NCBI GenBank assembly: GCA_021325175.1
Contig: JAJPHS010000054.1
Coordinates: forward strand, 1-33,097
Length of the DNA stretch: 33,097 nucleotides
Origin: Terriglobia bacterium
GTDB taxonomy: Bacteria > Acidobacteriota > Terriglobia > Bryobacterales > Bryobacteraceae
Reading direction: 5' to 3'
Shown: piece after piece, positions 23,744 through 31,866 of the stretch
Position numbering within the stretch: position 1 is the stretch's first letter
Layout of the letters: each line of letters opens with the position of its first letter
Translations under genes and position numbers: made by a program
The notes under the pieces: generated by a model
What the model saw: the letters and a program-made list of their open reading frames with translations, nothing else
The model's database searches: none
What the model was told of the DNA's origin: nothing

Positions 23744-25180
23744 TTAATATTTTGGAACGCGAGGGTCGACCTGGTCGCTCCAGGCCAGGATGCCGCCGGT
23801 CATGTTTTTCACTTTTTTGAACCCGGCCTGCTTCAGAAAATCGACCGCTTTCGCGCTCCGCATCCCGCTCTTGCAATGGGTCACGATTTCGGTTGCGCTA
23901 TCGAGCTCATGGATGCGCTTGGGCAGCTCGCCCAGCGGGATCAGTTTCGCTTGCGGGATGTGGCAGATCTGCCACTCATGCGGCTCGCGCACGTCGATGA
24001 GCACAAAATCGTCGCCGCGATCGATCTTCTGCTTTACTTCGATCGGCGAAATCTCGCCGGGTTTTTCCGAAACCGGCTCGGGCTGATGGTGGGGCACGCC
24101 GCAGAACTCCTGGTAATCGATGAGTTTCGTGATCGTCGGATGATCGCCGCACACCGGGCACTGCGGATTGCGGCGCAGCTTCAGCTCGCGGAAGCGCATG
24201 GCCAGCGCATCGTACAGCAACAACCGGCCGACCAGCGGCTCGCCCACGCCGAGGATCAGCTTGACCGCCTCGGTCGCCTGAATCAGCCCGATGATTCCCG
24301 GCAAAATTCCGAGCACGCCGCCTTCGGCGCAGCTCGGGACCAACCCCGGGGGCGGCGGTTCCGGATATAGGCAGCGATAGCACGGCCCGCCGGGATAGGC
24401 GAACACGGTGGCCTGGCCCTCGAACCGGAAGATCGATCCGTAGACGTTCGGCTTCTTCAAAATGACACAGGCGTCATTCACCAGATAACGCGTCGGAAAA
24501 TTATCGGTGCCGTCGATCACGAGGTCGTAGCTGGAAAGAATCTCCAGCGCGTTGTCGCTCGCCAGCGCGACTTCGTATTTATCGATCCCCACGTTGGGAT
24601 TGATATCACGCATGCGATCCGCCGCCGAATCGAGCTTCTTTCGCCCGACATCCTTGGTTCCGTGAATCACCTGCCGCTGGAGATTGGTAAAATCGACCAC
24701 GTCGAAATCCACGATGCCGATCCGCCCCACTCCCGCCGCCGCCAGATACAGACCGAGCGGCGCGCCGAGACCGCCCGCGCCGACCAGCAGAACCTTGGCG
24801 TTCTTGAGTTTTAGCTGGCCCTCCATGCCGACCTCCGGCATGATCAGGTGGCGCGAATAACGCAGAATTTCGTCCTTGGATAACTCGCCCGGCGGCGCGG
24901 CGACGGCGGCGCCTCCTGCGATACTGGGCACGATCGATAAAATATCGCCGTTGGCGACCGGCGTCGCGTCGCGCTTCAGATAGCGGATGTCCTCATCGTT
25001 CAGATAGACGTTGACGAAGCTGCGCAAGCGCCCGTCCTCGGTGAAAAGTTGCTTGCGGAGATCCGGAAATTGCGAAGTCAGCGCGCTCAGCACTTCCCCG
25101 ACGGTCGAGCCCTCGAGCTCGACCGAATCTCTCTTTTCGGCGTATTGGCGCAGCGGTGTTGGAATCAGGACTTTGGCCAT
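23744..25180 (-). CDS. Sulfur carrier (CysO-like) fused to E1-like MoeB/MoeZ adenylyltransferase and rhodanese
   Basis: This single 478-residue chain has three parts. Residues 1-90 are a beta-grasp sulfur carrier, with FVNVYLNDEDIRYL at 55-68 and SIVPSIAGG ending in Gly89-Gly90, closer to mycobacterial CysO than to MoaD or ThiS. Residues 100-355 are a ThiF/MoeB E1-like enzyme: GAGGLGAP at 134-141, FTNLQRQVIHGTKDVGRKK, zinc cysteines CYRC (267/270) and CPVC (341/344), and Cys284 in SCAEGGVLG. Residues 375-478 are a rhodanese with Cys436 in HCKSGMRS. The ATG at 25180 is the homology start; the open frame to 25522 is spurious. The start overlaps the JAMM gene by 16 nt. An internal GG cannot be adenylated, so cleavage after residue 90 is expected if the carrier is used. 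Confidence 0.92.
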   Translation of the reverse strand: MAKVLIPTPLRQYAEKRDSVELEGSTVGEVLSALTSQFPDLRKQLFTEDGRLRSFVNVYLNDEDIRYLKRDATPVANGDILSIVPSIAGGAAVAAPPGELSKDEILRYSRHLIMPEVGMEGQLKLKNAKVLLVGAGGLGAPLGLYLAAAGVGRIGIVDFDVVDFTNLQRQVIHGTKDVGRKKLDSAADRMRDINPNVGIDKYEVALASDNALEILSSYDLVIDGTDNFPTRYLVNDACVILKKPNVYGSIFRFEGQATVFAYPGGPCYRCLYPEPPPPGLVPSCAEGGVLGILPGIIGLIQATEAVKLILGVGEPLVGRLLLYDALAMRFRELKLRRNPQCPVCGDHPTITKLIDYQEFCGVPHHQPEPVSEKPGEISPIEVKQKIDRGDDFVLIDVREPHEWQICHIPQAKLIPLGELPKRIHELDSATEIVTHCKSGMRSAKAVDFLKQAGFKKVKNMTGGILAWSDQVDPRVPKY

Positions 25181-25590
25181 ATCAATTCTTCTTTCTCCGC
25201 GGCGGTCTGATCGGCGTTTGGCAGAAAACTGGCCGCGTGGTCGAACTTTCCGCCCTTCACCGATAGTACGACGAATGAATACCAGGGGCAGGAGTTCTCC
25301 AGATCGGTTTTCGAGAAGTACGCATCGCAATCCGGATGCGAGTGAAAAATCCCGATCAGATCGAGCCCGGCCGCGCGGGCCTGGCGATCCGCTTCCAGCA
25401 GATCCTCCGGGCGCAGCTCGTAGCGCGCGCCGCGCGCGCCGGCATAGGCGTTCTCCAGCGGTACGGCGCAGGTCACGCGCTTGGCGCCATCGTCGATAAG
25501 TCCGATCATCGCGCCGCAGCACTCATTCGGAAATTGGGCTTCGGCGTGGGCCACCATCGTCTCCCATGCCTGTTTATCGATTTCGATCAT
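25165..25590 (-). CDS. mec: JAMM/MPN+ metallopeptidase (Mec+-like)
   Basis: This 141-residue M67-family peptidase has every JAMM zinc residue: Glu23 in FPNECCGAMIG, and His83, His85, Ser93 and Asp96 in HSHPDCDAYFSKTD, fitting H-x-H-x7-S-x2-D exactly. In Mycobacterium, Mec+ releases cysteine from the CysO-cysteine adduct made by CysM. Here the gene sits between cysM (21 nt upstream) and the CysO-E1-rhodanese fusion (16-nt overlap), the same functional trio. An extra task here may be to cleave the fused carrier at Gly90. Whether it does is inference. Confidence 0.93.
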   Translation of the reverse strand: MIEIDKQAWETMVAHAEAQFPNECCGAMIGLIDDGAKRVTCAVPLENAYAGARGARYELRPEDLLEADRQARAAGLDLIGIFHSHPDCDAYFSKTDLENSCPWYSFVVLSVKGGKFDHAASFLPNADQTAAEKEELIWPKS

Positions 25591-25611
25591 TTGGAATCGG
25601 GCCGATGCCCG

Positions 25612-26574
25612 CTACCCTTCATCATTCCAGAACGGCTCGCTCAAATATTTGGTCGCGCCGTCGCAGAGCACCGTCACCACCAGGCCGCTCTTCCCCTCCG
25701 CCGCCAATCTCCGCGCGACCTCCCGGGCGGCGTGAACATTGGCGCCCGACGACATCCCCACCAGCAATCCTTCATGGCGCCCCAGCCAGCGCGTCATGGC
25801 GTAGGCGTCCTCGGTCTCGATCCACAAATTATCGTCGGCGAGCGCGGGATCGTAAATGCCGGGCACGATCGCCGTCGGCATGTGCTTCAATCCTTCGAGT
25901 CCATGAAATCCCGACGACGGCTGCGCGGAAATACATTGGATGCTCGGGATTTCATGCTTCAGCCGCCGCGATGTTCCCATGAAGGTGCCGCTGGTCCCCA
26001 TGCAGGCCACAAAGTGGGTGATCGCGCCGCCAGTTTGCTCCAGCAGCTCGACCGCGGTGCCGTCATAATGCGCTTGCCAGTTCGCCGGATTATTGTACTG
26101 ATCGGGATAAAAATATTTGTCTGGATCGGCGTCATAAACCTGCTTGCAGAGGCGGATCGCACCGTCGGAGCCCTCGCCGGGATCGGAAAAAACCATCTCG
26201 GCGCCGTACGCCTTGAGAATCTGCTTGCGCTCATGCGAGGCGTTCGCCGGCAGGCACAGCTTCACTCGATAACCCTTCACCGCGCCAATCATGGCGTAGG
26301 CGATTCCGGTATTGCCGCTGGTCGCGTCGAGAATAATACGATCGCGGGTGAGCCGGCCGGTGCGCTCGCCATCAAGGATCATGTTCAGCCCCGCGCGGTC
26401 CTTCACCGACCCGCCGGGATTGAAGAACTCGGCCTTGGCGTAGATTTCCACATCCGGGAACTCGGCATCGAGCTTGCTGAGCCGGATCAGCGGCGTATGC
26501 CCGATCTGGCTGAGAATGGAAGATTTAGATGCGAGATCGGGCTTCAGGGACGGCGCCGTCATAAAACCTTTCAT
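25612..26574 (-). CDS. cysM: Cysteine synthase, CysM type (probably sulfur-carrier dependent)
   Basis: This 320-residue PLP enzyme of the cysteine synthase fold has Lys58 in FFNPGGSVKDRAG as Schiff-base lysine, the substrate loop TSGNTG at 85-90, and ACMGTSGTFMG as phosphate-binding loop. A second ATG four codons in (26562) is equally possible as start. The gene heads an operon with mec and the CysO-E1 fusion. By analogy with mycobacteria, it probably uses O-phosphoserine and the thiocarboxylated carrier as sulfur donor in place of free sulfide. No serine acetyltransferase gene is near, in line with that. The donor choice is inference from the neighbourhood. Confidence 0.92.
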   Translation of the reverse strand: MKGFMTAPSLKPDLASKSSILSQIGHTPLIRLSKLDAEFPDVEIYAKAEFFNPGGSVKDRAGLNMILDGERTGRLTRDRIILDATSGNTGIAYAMIGAVKGYRVKLCLPANASHERKQILKAYGAEMVFSDPGEGSDGAIRLCKQVYDADPDKYFYPDQYNNPANWQAHYDGTAVELLEQTGGAITHFVACMGTSGTFMGTSRRLKHEIPSIQCISAQPSSGFHGLEGLKHMPTAIVPGIYDPALADDNLWIETEDAYAMTRWLGRHEGLLVGMSSGANVHAAREVARRLAAEGKSGLVVTVLCDGATKYLSEPFWNDEG

Positions 26575-26670
26575 GATTTTACCTAATGTCGGTCAACAAT
26601 AGGGGCTACAACTATTAGAGCCGGCCCGGCTCATTCGGTTGCAGGCCATTGAGGAAGCAGCGGCTCTCGG

Positions 26671-27531
26671 TTAGCGAAAGAACGGCGCCAGGGTGTCGAA
26701 TTCGGATCGGAAATGTTGGAGGACGGCGGCGCGGACCTGATCGTCTAAACCCAAGGTATGGATGGATTGCGAACGGTCCGAATCGCATTCGCAAATGGCA
26801 ATGCCGGAAGAATCCACATGCTGATCGGCGGCCTGAACCGCGCGGCTGAGCGAGATTTGCTCCGCTTCCGAATGGTGATGGAGGACAGCCAGGCAAATCG
26901 GCTCGGGAATTTTCCAGACCGCGAGCGCGTCGGCGGAAAGCATCGGATGCGTGAAGCCGAGCACTTCCTGTTCGCATTCAAGAAGCGAGGCGCCGCTCGT
27001 GCGGTGAAGTTTTTGGATCTGCTCGTACTGCGGCGTGAGCGCCAGGGCGATGAGAAGACGGCCGACGTCGTGCAGCAGGCCGGCGACGAAGGCGCCTTCA
27101 GGATAATCGATGGGCAGGCGCTGGGCGAGCTCGTCGCTCAGGATCGCGACGGCGGAAGAATGCAGATTGAATTTCGCCATCGACCAGAATGGCGGCATCG
27201 GAAGCTTGCTCCACATGCGCGTCAGCGACATCCCGAGAACGGCGTTGCGCACCTTGTCGATGCCGAGAATCGAAAGCGCGTGCCGCACCGAGGTGATATC
27301 GCCGCGGCGCGCGTACAGCGCGGAATTGACCACGTGCAAAATATTCCCGGCGACCACCGTGTCTTTTTCGATCAAATCGCCGAGATGCGAAAACGACACG
27401 TCCTCGCCGGCGAGTGAGGCGGTCAGGCGCTGGAGCGTCGCCGAGAAGGGCGGAAGGTCGCCGAGCGCGCGCAGCGCCTTTGCTCGCAGACCTTCGACCG
27501 GCTGCTGGACGGTGTGAGTGAACGCGACCAC
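26671..27531 (-). CDS. HDOD-domain signalling protein
   Basis: The product has 286 residues with the HDOD domain at about residues 25-225. It opens LPPFSATLQRLTASLAGEDV and includes LIEKDTVVAGNILHVVNSAL and SVRHALSILGIDKVRNAVLG. Unlike most HDOD proteins it keeps an HD pair, VAGLLHDVGRLL, and a His cluster LAVLHHHSEAE. Some phosphodiesterase chemistry is therefore thinkable, although full HD-GYP motifs are absent. There is no receiver or GGDEF domain. HDOD proteins act in signalling, often in motility or stress control. It follows the methyltransferase gene by 58 nt. Confidence 0.88.
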   Translation of the reverse strand: MVAFTHTVQQPVEGLRAKALRALGDLPPFSATLQRLTASLAGEDVSFSHLGDLIEKDTVVAGNILHVVNSALYARRGDITSVRHALSILGIDKVRNAVLGMSLTRMWSKLPMPPFWSMAKFNLHSSAVAILSDELAQRLPIDYPEGAFVAGLLHDVGRLLIALALTPQYEQIQKLHRTSGASLLECEQEVLGFTHPMLSADALAVWKIPEPICLAVLHHHSEAEQISLSRAVQAADQHVDSSGIAICECDSDRSQSIHTLGLDDQVRAAVLQHFRSEFDTLAPFFR

Positions 27532-27589
27532 GGAAAGCTTATCGGCGGCGCCAGCGCCAGTGTGAGGGATCCGCGATCCGGAAACGGCT

Positions 27590-28369
27590 CTACAATTTCC
27601 GCAGCAGCGATCGCCTGGCCCGGCCCAGCGTCCGGCGAACCCGCCTGGCGAATACGCGCGCCTGAGCTTTCCGCGCGGCCATCCATCCGTATTTAAAAAA
27701 CCACAGGATGAAATACTGAGCGCCGGCGCCGTGGCGGTGCCGGGGCTCGAAACCGCAGCGCTCCGCCATATCGATGGTGTCGGCCTCGGAAAACGGCACG
27801 CCGAGCCAGGTATCGTCGGGCGTGGATTCGGTGCGCGTATCGCCCTGCACCCAAAATTTGAACAGCGCTCCGCCGCGCAGCAGGCGATGGACCTCGCGCA
27901 CGTAGTTTTCTATAATTTCGCGGCTCGGAATATGCTGGAAAACGATGGCGGAATACGCAAAATCGAAGGGTTTTTCCGGCACGACGCGCAAGTCGCAGCC
28001 GTTGTTCTGATAAACGTGCGCGTTGGGAAAATCGGCCACCGCGCGCCTGGCCGCCGCCACCATTTCGCCGCTGATATCTACCGCATGGACCTCGCCGAAA
28101 ACTTTGGCCAGCGCGCGGGTGAGTCGTCCGGCGCCGCATCCGATTTCGAGCACGCGCATCTGCCGCGGATCCTTGCCCTGGCAGATATTGCCCATATCGG
28201 TGAGGATGTCTTCGGCTACCTGCTGCTCGCCGGAAGCGAAAAAATCCTCGTCGGTCCAATCGGTGCGGGCGGTGTTGACGTAGTAGCGGGCGTTTTCGCG
28301 AGCGCGCTCATCCCAATCGCGGCGCATCTTTTCAAGCTGCTGCTCGACGGTCATTTTCCGCGGCTGCAT
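27590..28369 (-). CDS. Class I SAM-dependent methyltransferase
   Basis: The product has about 259 residues. The SAM motif I is MRVLEIGCGAGRLTRALAKV, followed by VHAVDISGEMVAAARR (motif II acidic) and FDFAYSAIVFQHIPSREII (motif III-like). The C-terminus is strongly basic (RKAQARVFARRVRRTLGRAR). The open frame continues upstream through the tRNA gene, so the start must be the ATG at 28369 or the one at 28354, which has GGA in front. The substrate is unknown; many relatives methylate small molecules or glycans. It is 11 nt downstream of the tRNA on the same strand and was probably read through from it. Confidence 0.85.
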   Translation of the reverse strand: MQPRKMTVEQQLEKMRRDWDERARENARYYVNTARTDWTDEDFFASGEQQVAEDILTDMGNICQGKDPRQMRVLEIGCGAGRLTRALAKVFGEVHAVDISGEMVAAARRAVADFPNAHVYQNNGCDLRVVPEKPFDFAYSAIVFQHIPSREIIENYVREVHRLLRGGALFKFWVQGDTRTESTPDDTWLGVPFSEADTIDMAERCGFEPRHRHGAGAQYFILWFFKYGWMAARKAQARVFARRVRRTLGRARRSLLRKL

Positions 28370-28380
28370 GGAAGAAGAAA

Positions 28381-28456
28381 TGGTGGACGGCATGGGATTC
28401 GAACCCACGACCCCGGCGTTGCGAACGCCGTGCTCTCCCAACTGAGCTAGCCGCCC
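28381..28456 (-). tRNA. tRNA-Ala (anticodon CGC)
   Basis: The minus strand folds as a full tRNA of 76 nt with encoded CCA. The acceptor stem pairs GGGCGGC with GCCGTCC (one G-U), and the discriminator is A. The D arm contains GCTCAGTTGGGAGAGC. The anticodon stem-loop CGGCGTTCGCAACGCCG presents CGC, and the T arm GTGGGTTCGAATCCCAT is standard. The CGC anticodon reads the GCG codon. It lies inside a minus-strand run between the small basic gene and the methyltransferase. Confidence 0.95.
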
Positions 28457-28511
28457 ACTTCAGGAGTTTTCATTTTATCATGCGGCGCTGAAGCTCCGCG
28501 CGCGTTCGGGT

Positions 28512-28670
28512 TTACCGCTTCCGCTGGCCCTTGGCCATCTTCTTTACCTTGCGCTTCTGCGAGCCCCGCGCGACATCGGCGGCTCGGGGGGCCAGGGGCG
28601 GACGCTTCTTGCGAGCCGCCCGCTTCAGCGATTTTCTCTCGGCTTTATCGGTGACGTGTTTTGTGTTCAT
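28512..28670 (-). CDS. Tiny basic protein, 52 residues, coupled to uvrD
   Basis: The ATG at 28668-28670 overlaps the uvrD stop codon (ATGA), and the frame runs 52 codons to TAA at 28512-28514. The sequence is MNTKHVTDKAERKSLKRAAR, then KKRPPLAPRAADVARGSQ, ending KRKVKKMAKGQRKR. More than a third of its residues are Lys or Arg, and it has almost no hydrophobic residues. The start-stop overlap makes it a likely real gene. The composition suggests a nucleic-acid or ribosome-binding peptide. I know no family for it. Confidence 0.6.
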   Translation of the reverse strand: MNTKHVTDKAERKSLKRAARKKRPPLAPRAADVARGSQKRKVKKMAKGQRKR

Positions 28671-30973
28671 TCAATCTTGATCCCTGCGTATTTCGCAACC
28701 AGCTTTTTCAAGCCATATCCCGGAAAACTCACGGTTAGCTTGGCGTCCTCGCCCGAACCTTCCAGGCGCAGCACCGTGCCGCGGCCGTACTTGGCATGCT
28801 CCACCGTCGATCCCGGGCCGAATTTCCTCGCCGCCCGTTTCGCCGGGACCTGCTCCGCAGGTTTTGCCTGCTCGCGCGGCGCCGGATTGCTCAAGCCCGA
28901 AGGCGGCGGCATGCCCCGCTCGGCGAAGAATTGTTTTATGTTCTCCACCGAGTTGTAAGTCTTCCCAGTATAAAGGTTTCGCCGCGCCGCGTCGCGCACC
29001 TCGTAGCGCTCCGCCATCAGATCGATGTGGCCCTGATCGCCGCGCACGCGCTCCAGTAAATTGGCCGGCACCTCGCGCAAAAAGCGCGAGGGGATCGATT
29101 GCTCCGGCTGGCCTCCGCCGAAGCGGCGCCGGAATCGGGCCCACGATAGATACAATTTTTTTTCAGCGCGCGTCATCCCCACGTAGCACAGCCGCCGTTC
29201 CTCCTCCATCGCCGCTGCGGAATCAAGCGACCGGCTGTGCGGAAACAAGCCTTCCTCCAGCCCGGCGATGAAGACGATGGGAAATTCCAGGCCCTTGGCA
29301 TTGTGCATCGTCAGCAGCGAGACCGTGGCGCGCTCATCGGCCTGATCGGCGTCGGAAACCAGAGCCGCGTGATCCAAAAAATCGCGGAGATTTTCGCCAC
29401 GCTCGGTGGCGTCCGCCGCGGCGTTGAGCAATTCTTCCAGATTCGCCAGGCGGCCGCGCGACTCCTCCGTGTTTTCCTGCTCGAGCATTTTGCGGTAACC
29501 GGTGCGATCGAGAACCGCCTCAAGCGTCTCGGTCACGCCCTTGCTTTGGGCGATTTCCGCCAACTCCTCCATCATGCGATGAAAAGCCTGAAGCGCGGCC
29601 TCGGCGCGAGCCGGAAACGCATGCTCCTCGAGCATTCGCTTGACCGCGCTCCAAAGTGACTCGCCGTGCTCCAGCGCGGCTTGCTCGACTTGCTCGATGG
29701 TGGTCCGGCCGATGCCGCGCGCCGGAACATTGATGATCCGGAGCAGGCTCACCGAATCCTGCGGGCTGACCAGAATCTTCAGATATGCGAGGACATCTTT
29801 AATTTCCGCGCGCTGGTAAAAGCTGAATCCGCCCACGACCGTGTATTTCCGCCCGTATCGCCGCAGCGCTTCCTCGATCTGCCGCGATTGCGCGTTGGTG
29901 CGATACAGCACCGCCACGCGATCCCGAGGATTCTGCGCCAGCCGGTTCTCGATCGTGTCGGCGATGAACAGCGCCTCGTTTTCCGAATCCGGAGCTTCGT
30001 ACAGCAGGATCTTCTCGCCGCCGCCGGCTTCGGTCCACAACGATTTGCCGATGCGCTCGGTGTTGTGCGCCACCACTCCGTTAGCGGCTTCGAGAATATT
30101 CTTCGTTGAGCGGTAATTCTGCTCCAGGCGGATGATGGCCGCGCCAGGAAAATCGCGCTCGAAATCCAGAATATTTCGAATATTGGCGCCGCGCCAGCCG
30201 TAAATCGACTGGTCCTCGTCGCCCACCACGCAAATATTTCGCCGCTCGCCGGTCAGCAGCCGCATCAGCTCGTACTGGCTGCGATTGGTGTCCTGATACT
30301 CGTCCACCATGACGAATTCGTAGCGCCGGTTCAGCTTTTCGCGCGTCGCCGCGTCATGCTCGAGCAGCCGGACCGCCTCCAGCAGCAGATCGTCGAAGTC
30401 CAGCGCGTTCGACTCGCGCAGTTTCGCTTCGTATTTTTCGTAGACCACCGCCAGCCGCTCCGTCACCGGATCGCTTGCCGCGCGGGCCATCTCATCGGGC
30501 GATTGTTTATGGCTTTTCGCGTGGCTGATGCGCGAAAGGGCGGCGCGATACTGCATGAATTTCTCGTCCAGCCCGAGCTGCCGGTAGGTTTGCTTGAGAA
30601 TCGACAACTGATCGTCGTCGTCGTAAATCGTGAATCGCGTGGTGAATCCGGGCCGGATCGCCGCCAGCGGGGCGCCTTCGCGGCGGAGCAGGCGGACGCA
30701 AAAGGAATGAAACGTTGCCACCGTCGGGGCGTCGCCGCCGATTTCGCCGGTGAGCGAGCGCACGCGATCGCGCATTTCAGCGGCGGCCTTGTTGGTAAAG
30801 GTGACGGCGAGAATCGCCCATCCCGGCACGCGATGAACGCTCATCAGGTACGCGATGCGATGGGTGATCACCCGCGTTTTCCCACTTCCCGCGCCGGCCA
30901 GAACGAGCAGTGGTCCTTCCCCATGCTGAACCGCTTCACGCTGCCGCGGGTTCAGCCCCTCCAGAAAATCCAT
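28667..30973 (-). CDS. UvrD/PcrA-type superfamily 1 DNA helicase
   Basis: The 768-residue 3'-5' helicase has motif I LAGAGSGKTRVITHR at residues 26-40, motif Ia VTFTNKAAAEMRDRV, motif II MVDEYQDTN, motif III VGDEDQSIYGWRGA, motif IV EQNYRSTKNIL, and motif V/VI VSLLTMHNAKGLEF and CYVGMTRAEKKL. Its C-terminal tail (GSTVEHAKYGRGTVLRLEGS) is the RNA-polymerase-binding Tudor-like end of PcrA. The enzyme works in nucleotide-excision repair and transcription-coupled repair. It is the first gene of a minus-strand run and is divergent from the sigma-factor operon. Confidence 0.96.
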   Translation of the reverse strand: MDFLEGLNPRQREAVQHGEGPLLVLAGAGSGKTRVITHRIAYLMSVHRVPGWAILAVTFTNKAAAEMRDRVRSLTGEIGGDAPTVATFHSFCVRLLRREGAPLAAIRPGFTTRFTIYDDDDQLSILKQTYRQLGLDEKFMQYRAALSRISHAKSHKQSPDEMARAASDPVTERLAVVYEKYEAKLRESNALDFDDLLLEAVRLLEHDAATREKLNRRYEFVMVDEYQDTNRSQYELMRLLTGERRNICVVGDEDQSIYGWRGANIRNILDFERDFPGAAIIRLEQNYRSTKNILEAANGVVAHNTERIGKSLWTEAGGGEKILLYEAPDSENEALFIADTIENRLAQNPRDRVAVLYRTNAQSRQIEEALRRYGRKYTVVGGFSFYQRAEIKDVLAYLKILVSPQDSVSLLRIINVPARGIGRTTIEQVEQAALEHGESLWSAVKRMLEEHAFPARAEAALQAFHRMMEELAEIAQSKGVTETLEAVLDRTGYRKMLEQENTEESRGRLANLEELLNAAADATERGENLRDFLDHAALVSDADQADERATVSLLTMHNAKGLEFPIVFIAGLEEGLFPHSRSLDSAAAMEEERRLCYVGMTRAEKKLYLSWARFRRRFGGGQPEQSIPSRFLREVPANLLERVRGDQGHIDLMAERYEVRDAARRNLYTGKTYNSVENIKQFFAERGMPPPSGLSNPAPREQAKPAEQVPAKRAARKFGPGSTVEHAKYGRGTVLRLEGSGEDAKLTVSFPGYGLKKLVAKYAGIKIE

Positions 30974-31272
30974 GGAAACCTGATTTTATCACGCGCGGTT
31001 CGATCCGCATTCGCCGGCATTTTGCCCGGGACAACCATTCAGCTCGTATCTAAAAGGAAATACAGAATGATATGCCTTTAATGACTTCCCAGGCTGCCGC
31101 CCGGCTACGCGCCGCCCAAATCCGGCCGTTTCCCATGGGTCTCATTTCGAGGATGCCGCGCCGGTGTTGTAACCTGTCAGAGAAGTGGCGCGCCATCTCT
31201 ATTGGACAGATTGGATTCTTGGGACCAGCGGCCACTTTGCCCGGAATTCGACGTCTTGTCAGATAGGTGGCC
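30974..31272. other. Divergent intergenic region between uvrD and the sigma-factor operon
   Basis: This region of about 300 nt holds no gene I can support. It must contain the start signals for uvrD (minus) and the sigma gene (plus). Two similar copies of TGTCAGA plus AGTGG/AGGTGG followed by CCAT lie at 31175-31195 and 31257-31274; the second overlaps the start of the sigma gene. AACCTG just ahead of the first copy recalls the AAC core of ECF -35 boxes, but no -10 box can be assigned with confidence. Confidence 0.4.
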
Positions 31273-31836
31273 ATGCTGGTTGACTTCGAACTCATTGAGC
31301 GGGCTCGAAGCGGTGACGACAGTGCGTTCAATCAGGTGGTGCAGACATACCGGAAGCGGATTCTGGGCACCATCGCCCGCCTGATCGGGCGGCCGGAAGA
31401 CGTGGAGGATGTCGGGCAGGAGGTTTTCGTCCGGCTGTATTATTCGCTGGAGCAGCTCCGGACGCCGGAGGTTTTTGAGCCTTGGCTGTACCGGCTGACG
31501 GTGAACGCGGCCTATGATTATTTGCGGCGCCAGCGCCGGAGGCAGGAAAGCCGCATGTCGGATCTGAGCGAGCAGCAGGTGGTGCTCGCCGATGCGGCCG
31601 CCGGCGGGAAGAAGCGCGAGGAAGAAGAGCGCCGAACGCGGATTCGGGAGCTGGTGGATTCGTTATTGGGACAGGTGAGCGAGGAAGATCGGATTCTTTT
31701 AACTCTGAAAGAGGTCGAAGGGCTTTCTTTAAAGGAACTTGAAAAAATCTACAGGGTTAATGAAAATGCTCTTAAGGTACGCTTGTTCCGGGCGCGGCAG
31801 CGGGTTCTGAAAGCTTACGAATCGCGCCAGCAATGA
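31273..31836 (+). CDS. ECF-type RNA polymerase sigma factor
   Basis: The product has 187 residues from the ATG at 31273, which has AGGTGG a few bases ahead; a GTG two codons upstream is also open. Region 2 spans about residues 5-85, with DSAFNQVVQTYRKRILGTIA, EDVEDVGQEVFVRLY and WLYRLTVNAAYDYLRR. Region 4 is at about 125-180, with EEDRILLTLKEVEGLSLKEL and ENALKVRLFRARQRVLKAY. Regions 1 and 3 are absent, as in ECF factors. It is followed by a membrane protein and a Spy-like sensor, which should form its control circuit. Confidence 0.93.
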   Translation: MLVDFELIERARSGDDSAFNQVVQTYRKRILGTIARLIGRPEDVEDVGQEVFVRLYYSLEQLRTPEVFEPWLYRLTVNAAYDYLRRQRRRQESRMSDLSEQQVVLADAAAGGKKREEEERRTRIRELVDSLLGQVSEEDRILLTLKEVEGLSLKELEKIYRVNENALKVRLFRARQRVLKAYESRQQ

Positions 31837-31866
31837 GGCGCGGTGGTTGAGTTATGAGGTATTGAA

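Noticed and set aside
25181..25522. 114-residue N-terminal extension of the CysO-E1 fusion
   Set aside because: Arg-rich, no homology, and it lies wholly inside the JAMM gene in another frame. The carrier domain begins at the ATG at 25180.
28370..28441. Extended N-terminus of the methyltransferase
   Set aside because: It would translate the tRNA-Ala gene.
31072..31266. 64-codon plus-strand frame ahead of the sigma gene
   Set aside because: No ribosome-binding site, no homology, atypical composition; it lies in the divergent promoter region.
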